Of a stretch of 64,000 bases of DNA, positions 44,547-53,252 are shown one piece after another (the first letter of the stretch is position 1; every line of letters begins with the position of its first letter). Both the position numbers and the translations under genes were made by a program. Source of the DNA: Lachnospiraceae bacterium (GTDB taxonomy: Bacteria > Bacillota > Clostridia > Lachnospirales > Lachnospiraceae); NCBI GenBank assembly GCA_003507655.1, contig DNUZ01000024.1:1-64000 (forward strand), in the 5' to 3' direction. A model generated the notes under the pieces. That model saw nothing but the letters and a program-made list of their open reading frames with translations, did not search any database and had not been told where the DNA came from.

Positions 44547-44561
44547 TGTGGTATGACCACA
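44547..44561. promoter_or_regulatory. Predicted GntR/FCD operator near the regulator gene
   Basis: TGTGGTATGACCACA is a palindrome with the TGGTNTGACCA core expected for FadR-type regulators. It is 27 bp upstream of the regulator's start codon. Confidence 0.75.
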
Positions 44562-44709
44562 TTCCAGATACCATTATATTGTAAATTATGACGGAAATCA
44601 AGAAAAAAATCAAGCAAAAATATGAAAAAAATACCGGAAATGTGACATGTTAACCTTGACGAACTTCAAGCATTCGTGTTAAACTTTTGGCAAAGAGCAA
44701 ACTGTCATT

Positions 44710-44722
44710 CTGGTATGACCAG
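44710..44722. promoter_or_regulatory. Predicted GntR/FCD operator upstream of hypB
   Basis: CTGGTATGACCAG repeats the TGGTATGACCA core, 45 bp before the hypB start, downstream of a possible TTGACG / TTAAAC promoter at about 44656-44684. A related TGGTACCAT lies at 44739. Confidence 0.7.
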
Positions 44723-44766
44723 AGAAAAACAGGAAGATGGTACCATAGATGAAGGAGGAATAGAGA

Positions 44767-45435
44767 ATGGATAAGTTCCGCGTTCTCGAGATTAAGAAGA
44801 GTATCTTTGAAGATAATGATCATGAAGCGGACCTTTTAAGAGAAGATCTGAAAAAGGAAAAGACATTCCTTTTAAACCTGATGTCCTCACCGGGGTCAGG
44901 TAAGACAACAACTCTTGGACGGACAATTGAGGCGTTGAAAGATGAAATGCGTATCGGTGTTATGGAAGCAGACATTGATTCCGATGTGGATGCAGATACG
45001 ATTTCTAAGACCGGGGCAAAGGTGATCCAGCTTCATACCGGAGGAATGTGTCATTTAGATGCAGGTATGACAAAGCAGGGAATCGAAGGTCTTGGATGTA
45101 AAGATGTAGACTTGGCAATCCTTGAAAATGTCGGCAATCTGGTTTGCCCGGCAGAATTTGACACAGGTGCTTCTAAGAACGCCATGATACTGAGTGTTCC
45201 GGAAGGTGATGATAAGCCTTTGAAATACCCGCTGATGTTCAGTATTGTGGATGTGCTTTTAATCAATAAGATAGATGCAATGGATTACTTCGATTTTGAC
45301 ATGAAAGCTTGTGAAGAACGGGTAAAGAAGTTAAATCCGAATATTACAATTATCCCGATCTCTGCTAAGACCGGAGAGGGAATCGATAAGTGGGCTGACT
45401 GGCTTCGTACAGAAGTTAAAAATTGGAATGCATAG
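44767..45435 (+). CDS. hypB: HypB GTPase (nickel insertase accessory protein)
   Basis: A 222-residue HypB. The P-loop SPGSGKTT is at residues 41-48, and the G-domain metal site has Cys95-His96 and Cys127 (GGMCHLDAG, NLVCPAEFD). NKIDAMD and SAKTGEGID give the guanine-binding parts. The N-terminal His-rich or Cys-x2-Gly-Cys nickel store of other HypB proteins is absent. HypB delivers Ni with HypA to NiFe hydrogenase, but no hydrogenase or hypCDEF gene is here. It starts an operon with a large flavoprotein and hypA and has an FCD-type operator upstream. Confidence 0.93.
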   Translation: MDKFRVLEIKKSIFEDNDHEADLLREDLKKEKTFLLNLMSSPGSGKTTTLGRTIEALKDEMRIGVMEADIDSDVDADTISKTGAKVIQLHTGGMCHLDAGMTKQGIEGLGCKDVDLAILENVGNLVCPAEFDTGASKNAMILSVPEGDDKPLKYPLMFSIVDVLLINKIDAMDYFDFDMKACEERVKKLNPNITIIPISAKTGEGIDKWADWLRTEVKNWNA

Positions 45436-45449
45436 AGAAAGGAAAAGAG

Positions 45450-48155
45450 ATGGCAGAACAAAGAGAATTGATTTTAAAATTAGGTCAGAAGATTACAGAC
45501 CGAATCGGACATACCGTTACGGTAGATGATCCGGAGTACTGGGGACTTGCAGGAGTTGTTACAGATGAGATGGCAGAGGTTGCCCTTTCTATGAAAGTGC
45601 GTGTTCCGGCAACAGCAGAAGAGATTTCTAAAAAATGCGGTAAGAGCTTAGAACGTACAGAAGAATTATTAAAAGAGATGAGTGTGATCGGACTGATCGA
45701 GTATAACTGGGAAAATGCAAAGCATGAGAAACAGTACATACTTCCAATGTTTGTACCTGGCTGTGCAGAGTTCATGGTTATGAATACAAAACAGGTCGAG
45801 GAGCATCCGGAAATTGCAGATTTCTTCGAGCAGATGGCACGTCTTCCACTTGAGAAAGTAACACCAATGGTACCTCCGGGGGGTGCAGGAATCGGTATGC
45901 ATGTTATCCCGGTAGAAAAAGCAATCCCAACAGAGCAGAAATCAGCCAGCGTAGAGCATATCTCTCACTGGTTAAAGAAATATCAGGACAAATATGCCGT
46001 AGGTCAGTGTTCCTGCCGTACACAGCAGCGTGTCAGAGGCGAGGGAACAGGCGATATCGAAGGAGAACTTTGTATCGGTGTCGGCGATATGGCAGATTAC
46101 TTAGTAGAGACCAACAGAGGTCGTTACATTACATATGATGAAGTAATGGAGATTTTAGAGCGTGCAGAGAAGAACGGTTATGTACATCAGATTACAAACA
46201 TCGATGGACAGAACAAGATTTTTGCTATCTGTAACTGTGCAGTTGGCGTATGTAACGCACTTCGTACTTCCCAGTTATTTAACACACCGAATATGTCACG
46301 TTCCGCTTACCGCGCAAGCGTAAATCCTCAGGATTGTGTAGCATGTGGACGTTGTGTAGAAGTCTGTCCGGCAGGTGCAGCAAAACTTGGTCAGAAGCTC
46401 TGCACAAAAGACGGTGGAAAGATTGAATATCCGAAACATGAACTTCCGGACAACACCAAATGGGGACCGGAGAAATGGGATAAGAACTATAGAGATAATA
46501 TCCGTATCAACTGCTATGATACAGGTACAGCACCATGTAAGACAGCATGTCCTGCACACGTTCCGGTTCAGGGATATGTGAAGATGGCAGCACAGGGAAG
46601 ATACATGGATGCATTAAAACTCATCAAACATGAGAATCCATTCCCGGCAGTCTGCGGAGCAATCTGTAACAGACGTTGTGAGGACGCATGTACTCGTGGA
46701 ACGATCGACCAGGCAGTTGCAATCGATGAAATCAAGAAGTTCATTGCAGAGCAGGAAATCAACAGTGCGAACAGATTCGTACCAAAGGTTGAGAACCATG
46801 AAGGAAAAGAATTTACAGAGAAAATGGCAATCATCGGAGCAGGTCCTTCCGGTATGTCAGCAGCTTACTATTTAAGAGAAAAAGGATATCCGGTAACGAT
46901 CTTTGAAAAAGAGCAGAGAGCCGGCGGTATGCTGATGAACGGAATCCCATCTTTCCGTCTTGAGAAGAGCGTCATTGAAGCAGAAATTGATGTATTACGT
47001 CAGATGGGCGTAGAGTTCAAGTTTGGCGTGGAAGTTGGAAAAGACGTTACAATCCAGCAGTTACGCGAGCAGGGATATAAAGCATTCTATGTTGCAATCG
47101 GAGCACAGGGCGGACGTAAGACAGGAGTTCCGGGTGAAGATGCAGAAGGTGTTGTAACCGGAGTAGAATTCTTAAGAAAAGCAAATATCAGTGAAGATGC
47201 ACATGCACTTTCCGGAGATACGGTAGTAATCGGTGGTGGAAACGTAGCGATCGACGTATCCAGAATGGCACTTCGTTCCGGTTCCACAAAAGTATCCCAG
47301 TACTGCTTAGAGTCCCGCGATATCATGCCGGCAGCAGCAGACGAGGTAGAAGAGGCAGAAGAAGAAGGAATCACGATCGGATGCGGCTGGGGACCGAAAG
47401 AAATCTTAACCGAGAATGGAAAAGTAAAAGCAGTTGTATTCAAGAAATGTCTCTCCGTATTTGATGAAGAACACCGTTTCAACCCACAGTACGATGAGAA
47501 CGATACAATCACTGTAGAGTGTGAGAACGTGATCCTTTCCATCGGACAGTCTATCGAGTGGGGCGGATTATTAGAAGGTAGCAAGGTAGAGTTAAACAGA
47601 AACAATACAGCCGTTGCAGATGCCGTAACTTTACAGACTGGCGAAGAGGATATCTTCGTAGGTGGAGACGTATACACAGGACCTCGTTTTGCTATTGATG
47701 CAATCGCAGCAGGAAAAGAAGCAAGTGTGTCCATGCATCGTTTCGTACATAAGGGACACAGCCTGACACTTTCCCGTGACAGACGCCAGTTCATCGAACT
47801 TGACAAAGATAACATCAAAGTTGAGACATTCGACAATGCAAAACGTCAGGTACCGGGCAAGAAATCAGGAGTTTCCAAAGAGACTTTCCGTGACCTTAGA
47901 AGCACTTTCACTGAGGAGCAGATCAAGACAGAGGCAGCACGTTGCTTAGGCTGTGGAGCATCTGTAGTAGATCCGAATAAGTGTATCGGATGTGGTCTGT
48001 GTACCGTACAGTGTGAATTTGATGCAATCCACTTAAACCGTGAATTACCTGAGTGCAGCAACATGTGGAAATCCGAAGATAAGATGAAAGCGGTTCTTCC
48101 ATATGCTCTGAAACGTAAGATTAAGATTACTTTTAGTGGTAACAAGAAGAAATAG
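45450..48155 (+). CDS. Large multi-cluster Fe-S flavoprotein oxidoreductase between hypB and hypA
   Basis: A 901-residue protein. Residues about 1-100 contain a winged-helix-like segment (ATAEEISKKCGKSLERTEELL). A Cys-rich domain follows with C187, C189, C261, C263 and C268, then a ferredoxin motif CVACGRCVEVCP (296-307). A GltD-like part begins with CKTACPAHVPVQGY and C402/C406/C410/C414, then FAD-binding IGAGPSGMSAAYY (from 462) and a second nucleotide-binding GGGNVAIDVSRMA. The C-terminal end has CLGCG and CIGCGLCTVQC clusters. It probably transfers electrons between NAD(P)H and a ferredoxin-like partner. ATG 45450 follows AAAGGAAAAG. Confidence 0.85.
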   Translation: MAEQRELILKLGQKITDRIGHTVTVDDPEYWGLAGVVTDEMAEVALSMKVRVPATAEEISKKCGKSLERTEELLKEMSVIGLIEYNWENAKHEKQYILPMFVPGCAEFMVMNTKQVEEHPEIADFFEQMARLPLEKVTPMVPPGGAGIGMHVIPVEKAIPTEQKSASVEHISHWLKKYQDKYAVGQCSCRTQQRVRGEGTGDIEGELCIGVGDMADYLVETNRGRYITYDEVMEILERAEKNGYVHQITNIDGQNKIFAICNCAVGVCNALRTSQLFNTPNMSRSAYRASVNPQDCVACGRCVEVCPAGAAKLGQKLCTKDGGKIEYPKHELPDNTKWGPEKWDKNYRDNIRINCYDTGTAPCKTACPAHVPVQGYVKMAAQGRYMDALKLIKHENPFPAVCGAICNRRCEDACTRGTIDQAVAIDEIKKFIAEQEINSANRFVPKVENHEGKEFTEKMAIIGAGPSGMSAAYYLREKGYPVTIFEKEQRAGGMLMNGIPSFRLEKSVIEAEIDVLRQMGVEFKFGVEVGKDVTIQQLREQGYKAFYVAIGAQGGRKTGVPGEDAEGVVTGVEFLRKANISEDAHALSGDTVVIGGGNVAIDVSRMALRSGSTKVSQYCLESRDIMPAAADEVEEAEEEGITIGCGWGPKEILTENGKVKAVVFKKCLSVFDEEHRFNPQYDENDTITVECENVILSIGQSIEWGGLLEGSKVELNRNNTAVADAVTLQTGEEDIFVGGDVYTGPRFAIDAIAAGKEASVSMHRFVHKGHSLTLSRDRRQFIELDKDNIKVETFDNAKRQVPGKKSGVSKETFRDLRSTFTEEQIKTEAARCLGCGASVVDPNKCIGCGLCTVQCEFDAIHLNRELPECSNMWKSEDKMKAVLPYALKRKIKITFSGNKKK

Positions 48156-48164
48156 AGGTACAGT

Positions 48165-48509
48165 ATGCACGAACTTGGAATTTTAGTTCATATGGCAAAG
48201 ACCTTGAAATCTCTTGCAGAAGAGAATCAGCTTACCGAAATCGGGGGGATTACCCTCGAAGTCGGTGAGGTCAGTGGTATCGTGCCGGAGTATATGACCG
48301 ATTGCTGGGCATATTACCGGAAAAAAGAAGATATCATGAAAAACTCTGAACTAAAGATAGAGATTACACCGGCAGTCACCATTTGTGAGAATTGCGGAAA
48401 AACCTATCAAACCGTAAAATACGGAAAACAGTGCCCGCATTGTGAAAGCTATGACACATATCTCCTAGAGGGGAACGGGTGCAATATAAAAGAAATAGAG
48501 GCTTGCTAA
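48165..48509 (+). CDS. hypA: HypA nickel metallochaperone
   Basis: A 114-residue HypA/HybF. The Ni-binding N terminus Met-His-Glu is intact (MHELGI), and the structural zinc site uses Cys74, Cys77, Cys90 and Cys93 (CENC, CPHC). It passes Ni to a target enzyme together with HypB. It begins 10 bp after the flavoprotein gene, with GAGG before ATG, and ends the operon; a terminator follows about 50 bp later. Confidence 0.95.
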   Translation: MHELGILVHMAKTLKSLAEENQLTEIGGITLEVGEVSGIVPEYMTDCWAYYRKKEDIMKNSELKIEITPAVTICENCGKTYQTVKYGKQCPHCESYDTYLLEGNGCNIKEIEAC

Positions 48510-48560
48510 AAACGTGAAAATGTCTTAGAATAGACATCGGAATAAACTTGTCTCAAAAAG

Positions 48561-48615
48561 AGGACTATAGATTTTGCTGTTTCTGATATTAAACAGTAGA
48601 TTTATAGTCCTTTTT
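48561..48615 (+). terminator. Terminator of the hypB-hypA operon
   Basis: AGGACTATA pairs with TATAGTCCT, with an inner stem CTGTTT/AAACAG, followed by TTTTT. Confidence 0.85.
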
Positions 48616-48653
48616 ATGTAACGGGAGATTTTTTGATATTATTTCCTATTACG

Positions 48654-48889
48654 TTCCGGCTGCCAAAATTGTATTTTCGAGATAGATTGGTCGAACAAGC
48701 TGCACAAGTGAAATATTTCAGGTTTCCTTGTGCAGAACATTCCAATGAACCTCCGAAAGCAGAAATCATGTTCGCCAGAGGGCTCCATGATTTCTTGAGT
48801 TTCATTTCCATTGCACAAAAAGAAACCTTCCATACTTCATTTGTGCAGCTTGAATTTCAATCTCAAAAAATACAGTTTTGACACCCGAA
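48654..48889 (+). repeat. Long-hairpin intergenic repeat, copy 4 (full length)
   Basis: Outer arms TTCCGGCTGCCAAAATTGTA and TACAGTTTTGACACCCGAA match the ends of copy 1. Inner arms CAAGCTGCACAAGTGAA (48696-48712) and TTCATTTGTGCAGCTTG (48836-48852) enclose the core. Here GAAATCATG..CATGATTTC replaces GAAATCGTG..CACGATTTC of other copies, a paired change. With the terminator it fills the 410-bp gap between hypA and the MATE gene. Confidence 0.88.
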
Positions 48890-48919
48890 TGATATTAGGC
48901 GAAAAGATCAGGAGGAAAC

Positions 48920-50245
48920 ATGAACCAGGAATACATGAAAGAGAAACCGGTGTTGCCATTGATCCTCTCCATGTCAACACCGATGATGCTGTCTATGCTC
49001 GTACAGTCACTTTATAATATTATTGACAGTATTTTTGTGGCAAAGATTGGAGAGGATGCTTTAGCGGCAGTATCGTTAGTTTATCCGCTTCAAAATCTGA
49101 TTACGGCACTGACGGTAGGATTCGGAGTAGGAATGAATGCAAGGATTGCATTTTATTTAGGAGCAGGAGAAAAAGAAAAAGCAGATACGGCAACCTCACA
49201 GGGAATTTTCTTAGGAACCGTGCATGGAATATTAGTCACGATCGCGGGACTTTTCTTTGCACCGGTATATTTAAGAATGTATACACAGGATGAGCGTGTA
49301 CTTTCATGGAGTATTGCATATGCTAATATCATCTTTGGAATGTCGGCACTGTTAGTTGTCGGTGTAACGTTTGAAAAAGTATATCAGGCAGAAGGAAAAA
49401 TGGTTACGACCATGACCGGCATGATGGCGGGCTGCATTGCCAACATTATCTTAGATCCGTTGATGATCTTTGGGATCGGATTCTTCCCGAAGATGGGTGT
49501 GCAGGGAGCAGCCGTCGCAACCGGACTTGGCTGGGTCGTAACATTGGGCTATTATCTGTGGTACTACTTCAGCGGCAGGGTGACGTTAAAGATACGCATG
49601 AAAGAGATGCGGCCGACAAAAGAGATCAGTGTCAGAATGTACCAGGTGGGAATCCCGGCAACCTTAAATATGGCACTGCCATCCCTGCTGATCTCTGCAT
49701 TGAACGGAATGTTAGCCGTATATTCCCAGATGTATGTGGTTATTTTAGGTATTTATTTTAAACTACAGAGTTTTATCTATCTTCCGGCAAACGGAATTGT
49801 ACAGGGCATGCGTCCGCTGCTAAGTTATAACTACGGAGCTGGGGAAAAAGAGCGCGTACGGAAAATTTTCAGGATCTGTCTGGAACTGATCGCAGGAATT
49901 ATGTGCATCGGAATGTTGGTATGCCTGTGTCTGCCGCAGGAACTGATGGGAATGTTTACAAACAACAGCCAGACTATTGCAGAAGGTGCAAAAGCGCTCC
50001 GCATCATCAGCCTTGGATTTGTGATCTCCGCGGTATCAGTAGTCTGTGCAGGAGCATTAGAGGCACTTGGAAAAGGAATGTCCTCGTTAGTCATTACACT
50101 TTTAAGGTATGTAGTGATCATATTACCGGCAGCCTATATCGGAAGTCATTTCTTAGGAGTAACGGGAGTCTGGAGTGCATTCGTGATCGCCGAAACGCTG
50201 ACGGCAATCGTCGCCATATTAATATGGAAAAGACAGAGAATGTAG
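48920..50245 (+). CDS. MATE family efflux transporter
   Basis: A 441-residue, twelve-span MATE transporter. LPLILSMSTPMMLSMLVQSLYNI opens helix 1, PLMIFGIGFFPKMGVQGAAVATG lies near residue 178, and YNYGAGEKERV in the second half is the usual loop after helix 8. It exports drugs or metabolites. AGGAGGAAAC precedes ATG. It stands between hairpin-repeat copy 4 and the BMP transporter, with no regulator beside it. Confidence 0.92.
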   Translation: MNQEYMKEKPVLPLILSMSTPMMLSMLVQSLYNIIDSIFVAKIGEDALAAVSLVYPLQNLITALTVGFGVGMNARIAFYLGAGEKEKADTATSQGIFLGTVHGILVTIAGLFFAPVYLRMYTQDERVLSWSIAYANIIFGMSALLVVGVTFEKVYQAEGKMVTTMTGMMAGCIANIILDPLMIFGIGFFPKMGVQGAAVATGLGWVVTLGYYLWYYFSGRVTLKIRMKEMRPTKEISVRMYQVGIPATLNMALPSLLISALNGMLAVYSQMYVVILGIYFKLQSFIYLPANGIVQGMRPLLSYNYGAGEKERVRKIFRICLELIAGIMCIGMLVCLCLPQELMGMFTNNSQTIAEGAKALRIISLGFVISAVSVVCAGALEALGKGMSSLVITLLRYVVIILPAAYIGSHFLGVTGVWSAFVIAETLTAIVAILIWKRQRM

Positions 50246-50275
50246 AAAAATGTAAAAAAAGTGTGAACGTAAGCA

Positions 50276-50303
50276 TTGACAACCTTCAAATTAATGATAT
50301 ACT
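50276..50303 (+). promoter_or_regulatory. Promoter of the BMP transporter operon
   Basis: TTGACA (50276-50281), 16 bp, TATACT (50298-50303). Confidence 0.8.
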
Positions 50304-50328
50304 AAACAATGTGTTATAAACGAAACTT

Positions 50329-50381
50329 AGCCGGAAGTACCGGTGATGCAAAGAGGCATAGAGCAAAGCTATGCCTTTTGC
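50329..50381 (+). promoter_or_regulatory. Structured leader of the BMP transporter operon
   Basis: Two hairpins: CCGG-aagta-CCGG (50331-50343) and GCAAAGAGGCATAG (50348-50361) with CTATGCCTTTTGC (50369-50381), one bulged G. No T run follows, so it is not a plain terminator. It could be a riboswitch or a stabilising 5' structure; it does not match a class I know. Confidence 0.45.
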
Positions 50382-50406
50382 TTACTCAAAACATGGAGGG
50401 AAAGAA

Positions 50407-51630
50407 ATGAAGAAATTTGCAGCATTACTGCTTGCAGGGGCTATGGCATTTTCCATGATGGCATGCGGAAGCAGCAGTGACAAGAAAGCAGACGACAAAT
50501 CATCTGACAGCAAAAAGACAGAGTCTGCAAAGAGCACGTCAGCGTCAGATATCAAAGTCGGAGTAATTTACATCGGCGATGAGAACGAAGGTTACACAGA
50601 GGCACACATGAAGGGTATCCAAGAGATGAAAAAAGAGTTAGGATTATCTGATGATCAGATCATCGAGAAGACTCTGATCCCTGAAGATGAGACATGCTAT
50701 GATGCAGCAGTGGATTTAGCTGAGCAGGGATGCAACATTATCTTTGGAACAAGTTTTGGACATGAGTCCTATCTGCTTCAGGCAGCAGCAGAATATCCGG
50801 ATGTACAGTTCTGTCACGCAACAGGATATCAGGCAGCAAGCAGCGGACTTGACAATATGCACAACTACTTTACAGCAGTTTATGAATCTCGTTATGTATC
50901 CGGTGTTGTAGCTGGTTTAAAATTAAACGAGATGATCGAAAATGGTGATATCAAAGAAGACCAGACAAAGATCGGTTATGTTGGAGCTTACCCATACGCA
51001 GAGGTAAAATCCGGTTATACAGCATTCTTCTTAGGAGTAAGAAGCGTATGCCCATCCGCAACCATGAAAGTTATCTACACAAACAGCTGGGCAAGCATTG
51101 ACCTTGAGAAAGAAGCAGCAGAGTCCTTAATCGCAGACGGATGCGTATTAATTTCTCAGCATGCAGATACAACAGGAGCTTCTACCGCTTGTGAAAAAGC
51201 AGGTGTTCCGATTGTAGGATACAACGTATCCATGATCGCAACTGCTCCAACACAGGCATTAACATCTGCATCCATCGACTGGGGCCCATACTACACATAT
51301 GCAGTAAAGAGCGTAATTGATGGTACAAAGATCGATACAGACTGGTGCAAAGGCTATGACGATGGCGCTGATAAGATCACAGAGCTGAACGACAAAGCAA
51401 TTGCAAAGGGAACAAAAGAAAAAGTAAAAGAAGTAGAGGACGCGATCAAAGATGGTTCTTTACATGTATTTGATACTTCTACATTTACAGTAGATGGAAA
51501 AGAGCTTGATTCATGGAAAGATGACAACGGAAACGAGTACATCAAAGATGGTTACTTCCACGAGTCAGAGTTACACTCTGCACCTGCATTTGCTATCAAC
51601 ATTGATGGTATTGAGAGCGTAGAGAAATAA
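50407..51630 (+). CDS. BMP-family ABC transporter substrate-binding lipoprotein
   Basis: A 407-residue lipoprotein of the BmpA/Med family, which in Firmicutes binds nucleosides. The signal peptide ends in a lipobox before Cys20 (FSMMAC), then a Ser/Asp/Lys-rich linker. KVGVIYIGDENEGYTEAHMKGI begins the binding domain; GTSFGHESYLLQAA, HATGYQA and YPYAEVKSGYTAF line the usual ligand cleft. It serves the ATPase and two permeases that follow. The ATG at 50407 follows GGAGGG; a longer frame has no ribosome site. Confidence 0.93.
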   Translation: MKKFAALLLAGAMAFSMMACGSSSDKKADDKSSDSKKTESAKSTSASDIKVGVIYIGDENEGYTEAHMKGIQEMKKELGLSDDQIIEKTLIPEDETCYDAAVDLAEQGCNIIFGTSFGHESYLLQAAAEYPDVQFCHATGYQAASSGLDNMHNYFTAVYESRYVSGVVAGLKLNEMIENGDIKEDQTKIGYVGAYPYAEVKSGYTAFFLGVRSVCPSATMKVIYTNSWASIDLEKEAAESLIADGCVLISQHADTTGASTACEKAGVPIVGYNVSMIATAPTQALTSASIDWGPYYTYAVKSVIDGTKIDTDWCKGYDDGADKITELNDKAIAKGTKEKVKEVEDAIKDGSLHVFDTSTFTVDGKELDSWKDDNGNEYIKDGYFHESELHSAPAFAINIDGIESVEK

Positions 51631-51657
51631 ATAGAGTGCAATCTATTTGAAAGCATC

Positions 51658-51698
51658 AAAGGGGTTGCTGCGAAATGATATTTTGCAGCAATCCCTTT
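51658..51698 (+). promoter_or_regulatory. Stable intercistronic stem between the binding protein and ATPase genes
   Basis: AAAGGGGTTGCTGC (51658-51671) pairs with GCAGCAATCCCTTT (51685-51698), 14 bp with one G-U. There is no T run. Such stems protect an abundant binding-protein message or attenuate the distal genes. Confidence 0.7.
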
Positions 51699-51719
51699 CA
51701 AGGTTAAGGAGGTTTGGTT

Positions 51720-53252
51720 TTGGAACAGGCGAATGCGATCGAGTTAAAAAATATTACGAAACGCTTCGGGGAGGTTGTTGCAAACGACAGTGTGGACTTA
51801 TCCGTAAAGCATGGAGAGATTTTATCCGTCCTTGGAGAAAACGGAAGCGGTAAGACAACTCTGATGAATATGATATCAGGCATTTATTTCCCGGATGAGG
51901 GGCAGATTTTTGTGGACGGCGAAGAGGTGTCCATCTGTTCACCGAAGGATTCTTTTGCATTGGGAATCGGAATGATCCATCAGCATTTTAAACTGGTAGA
52001 TGTTCTGACCGCGGCAGAGAACATTATTCTCGGTTTAGAGGGAAAAAGTGTTCTGGATATGAAAAAGGTAGTTCAAGACATTCAGGAAGTGACCGAGCGT
52101 TACGGTTTTGAACTGGATCCGAATCAGAAGATTTATGATATGTCGGTTTCACAGAAGCAGACCGTAGAGATTGTAAAAATGCTTTATCGTGGTGCGAACA
52201 TTCTGATACTTGACGAGCCTACGGCGGTATTGACACCACAGGAAACGGAAAAATTGTTTACAGTGCTGCGTAATATGAGAGACCAGGGAAAATCCATTAT
52301 CATCATTACACATAAGCTGAATGAGGTACTTGCACTGTCTGACCGTGTATCGGTTTTAAGAAAAGGAAAATATATCGGTACGGTAGAAACGAAAAATGCA
52401 ACGGCAGAATCTTTAACAGAGATGATGGTCGGTGAAAAAATAGATCTGAATATAGAACGCCCGGATCCGGTGAACCCTGTAAAACGTCTGGTGATCGAGA
52501 ATCTTTCCTGTGTGAACAAGGAGGGCGTAAAGACATTAAAGAATGCGTCGATGGAAGCTTATGGAGGAGAGATCCTCGGTATTGCGGGAATTGCCGGAAG
52601 CGGACAGAAAGAATTGCTTGAGGCAGTTGCGGGACTTCAGATGACGGAATCGGGAAGTGTACGTTATATTACAGAAGATGGTGAAGAAAAAGAACTGCTG
52701 AGCATGAAACCGGCAGATATTAAAAAACTGGGAGTTGCATTATCCTTCGTGCCGGAGGACCGTCTGGGAATGGGACTGGTTGGTTCCATGGGAATGACAG
52801 GCAATATGATGCTCCGTGGTTATAATGAAGGACGTGGAATTTTTGCAAACCGCAAAGAGCCAAAGGAATTAGCAGAAAAGATCGTAGACCAGCTTCAGGT
52901 ATCCACACCGAGCGTCAACACTCCGGTCAGTCGTCTTTCCGGTGGAAACGTGCAGAAAGTACTGGTAGGACGTGAGATTTCCGCAGATCCTACGGTACTG
53001 ATGGTGGCATATCCGGTGCGTGGACTGGATATCAACTCTTCACTGACGATTTACGATCTGTTAAATGAGCAGAAAAAACGCGGTGTTGCCGTAATCTGTG
53101 TTGGTGAAGATCTGGATGTATTATTAGAACTTTGTGATAAAATATTAGTGCTTTGTGGTGGAAAGATTACAGGTGTTGTAGATGCAAGAAAGACCACGAA
53201 AGAGGAAATTGGTCTGTTGATGACGAAGGAAGAGGAGGAATCCGAGGCATGA
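51720..53252 (+). CDS. ABC transporter ATP-binding protein, double-cassette (NupO/YufO type)
   Basis: A 510-residue protein with two ABC cassettes. The first has Walker A GENGSGKTT near residue 38, signature MSVSQKQT and Walker B ILILDEPTAVLTP. The second is degenerate, as in this family: Walker A GIAGSGQKE and signature LSGGNVQKVLVGRE, with Walker B VLMVAYPVRGLD where DEP is replaced by AYP. TTG at 51720 is seven bases after AAGGAGG; a TTG two codons earlier is too close. Its stop overlaps the next start. Confidence 0.92.
   Translation: MEQANAIELKNITKRFGEVVANDSVDLSVKHGEILSVLGENGSGKTTLMNMISGIYFPDEGQIFVDGEEVSICSPKDSFALGIGMIHQHFKLVDVLTAAENIILGLEGKSVLDMKKVVQDIQEVTERYGFELDPNQKIYDMSVSQKQTVEIVKMLYRGANILILDEPTAVLTPQETEKLFTVLRNMRDQGKSIIIITHKLNEVLALSDRVSVLRKGKYIGTVETKNATAESLTEMMVGEKIDLNIERPDPVNPVKRLVIENLSCVNKEGVKTLKNASMEAYGGEILGIAGIAGSGQKELLEAVAGLQMTESGSVRYITEDGEEKELLSMKPADIKKLGVALSFVPEDRLGMGLVGSMGMTGNMMLRGYNEGRGIFANRKEPKELAEKIVDQLQVSTPSVNTPVSRLSGGNVQKVLVGREISADPTVLMVAYPVRGLDINSSLTIYDLLNEQKKRGVAVICVGEDLDVLLELCDKILVLCGGKITGVVDARKTTKEEIGLLMTKEEEESEA

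Noticed and set aside
47087..47836. 249-codon ORF antisense to the Fe-S flavoprotein
   Set aside because: Ser/Pro/Thr-rich shadow frame without ribosome site or recognisable domain inside a well-supported gene.
50329..50381. Cyclic-di-GMP or purine riboswitch upstream of the BMP operon
   Set aside because: A GATGCAAAG string recalls the c-di-GMP-I core, but the second receptor stem and closing helix are missing; the purine three-way junction is also absent.
51658..51698. Terminator between BMP binding protein and ATPase
   Set aside because: The stem is strong but no T run follows and the ATPase has no separate promoter, so it is better seen as an intercistronic stabiliser or attenuator.
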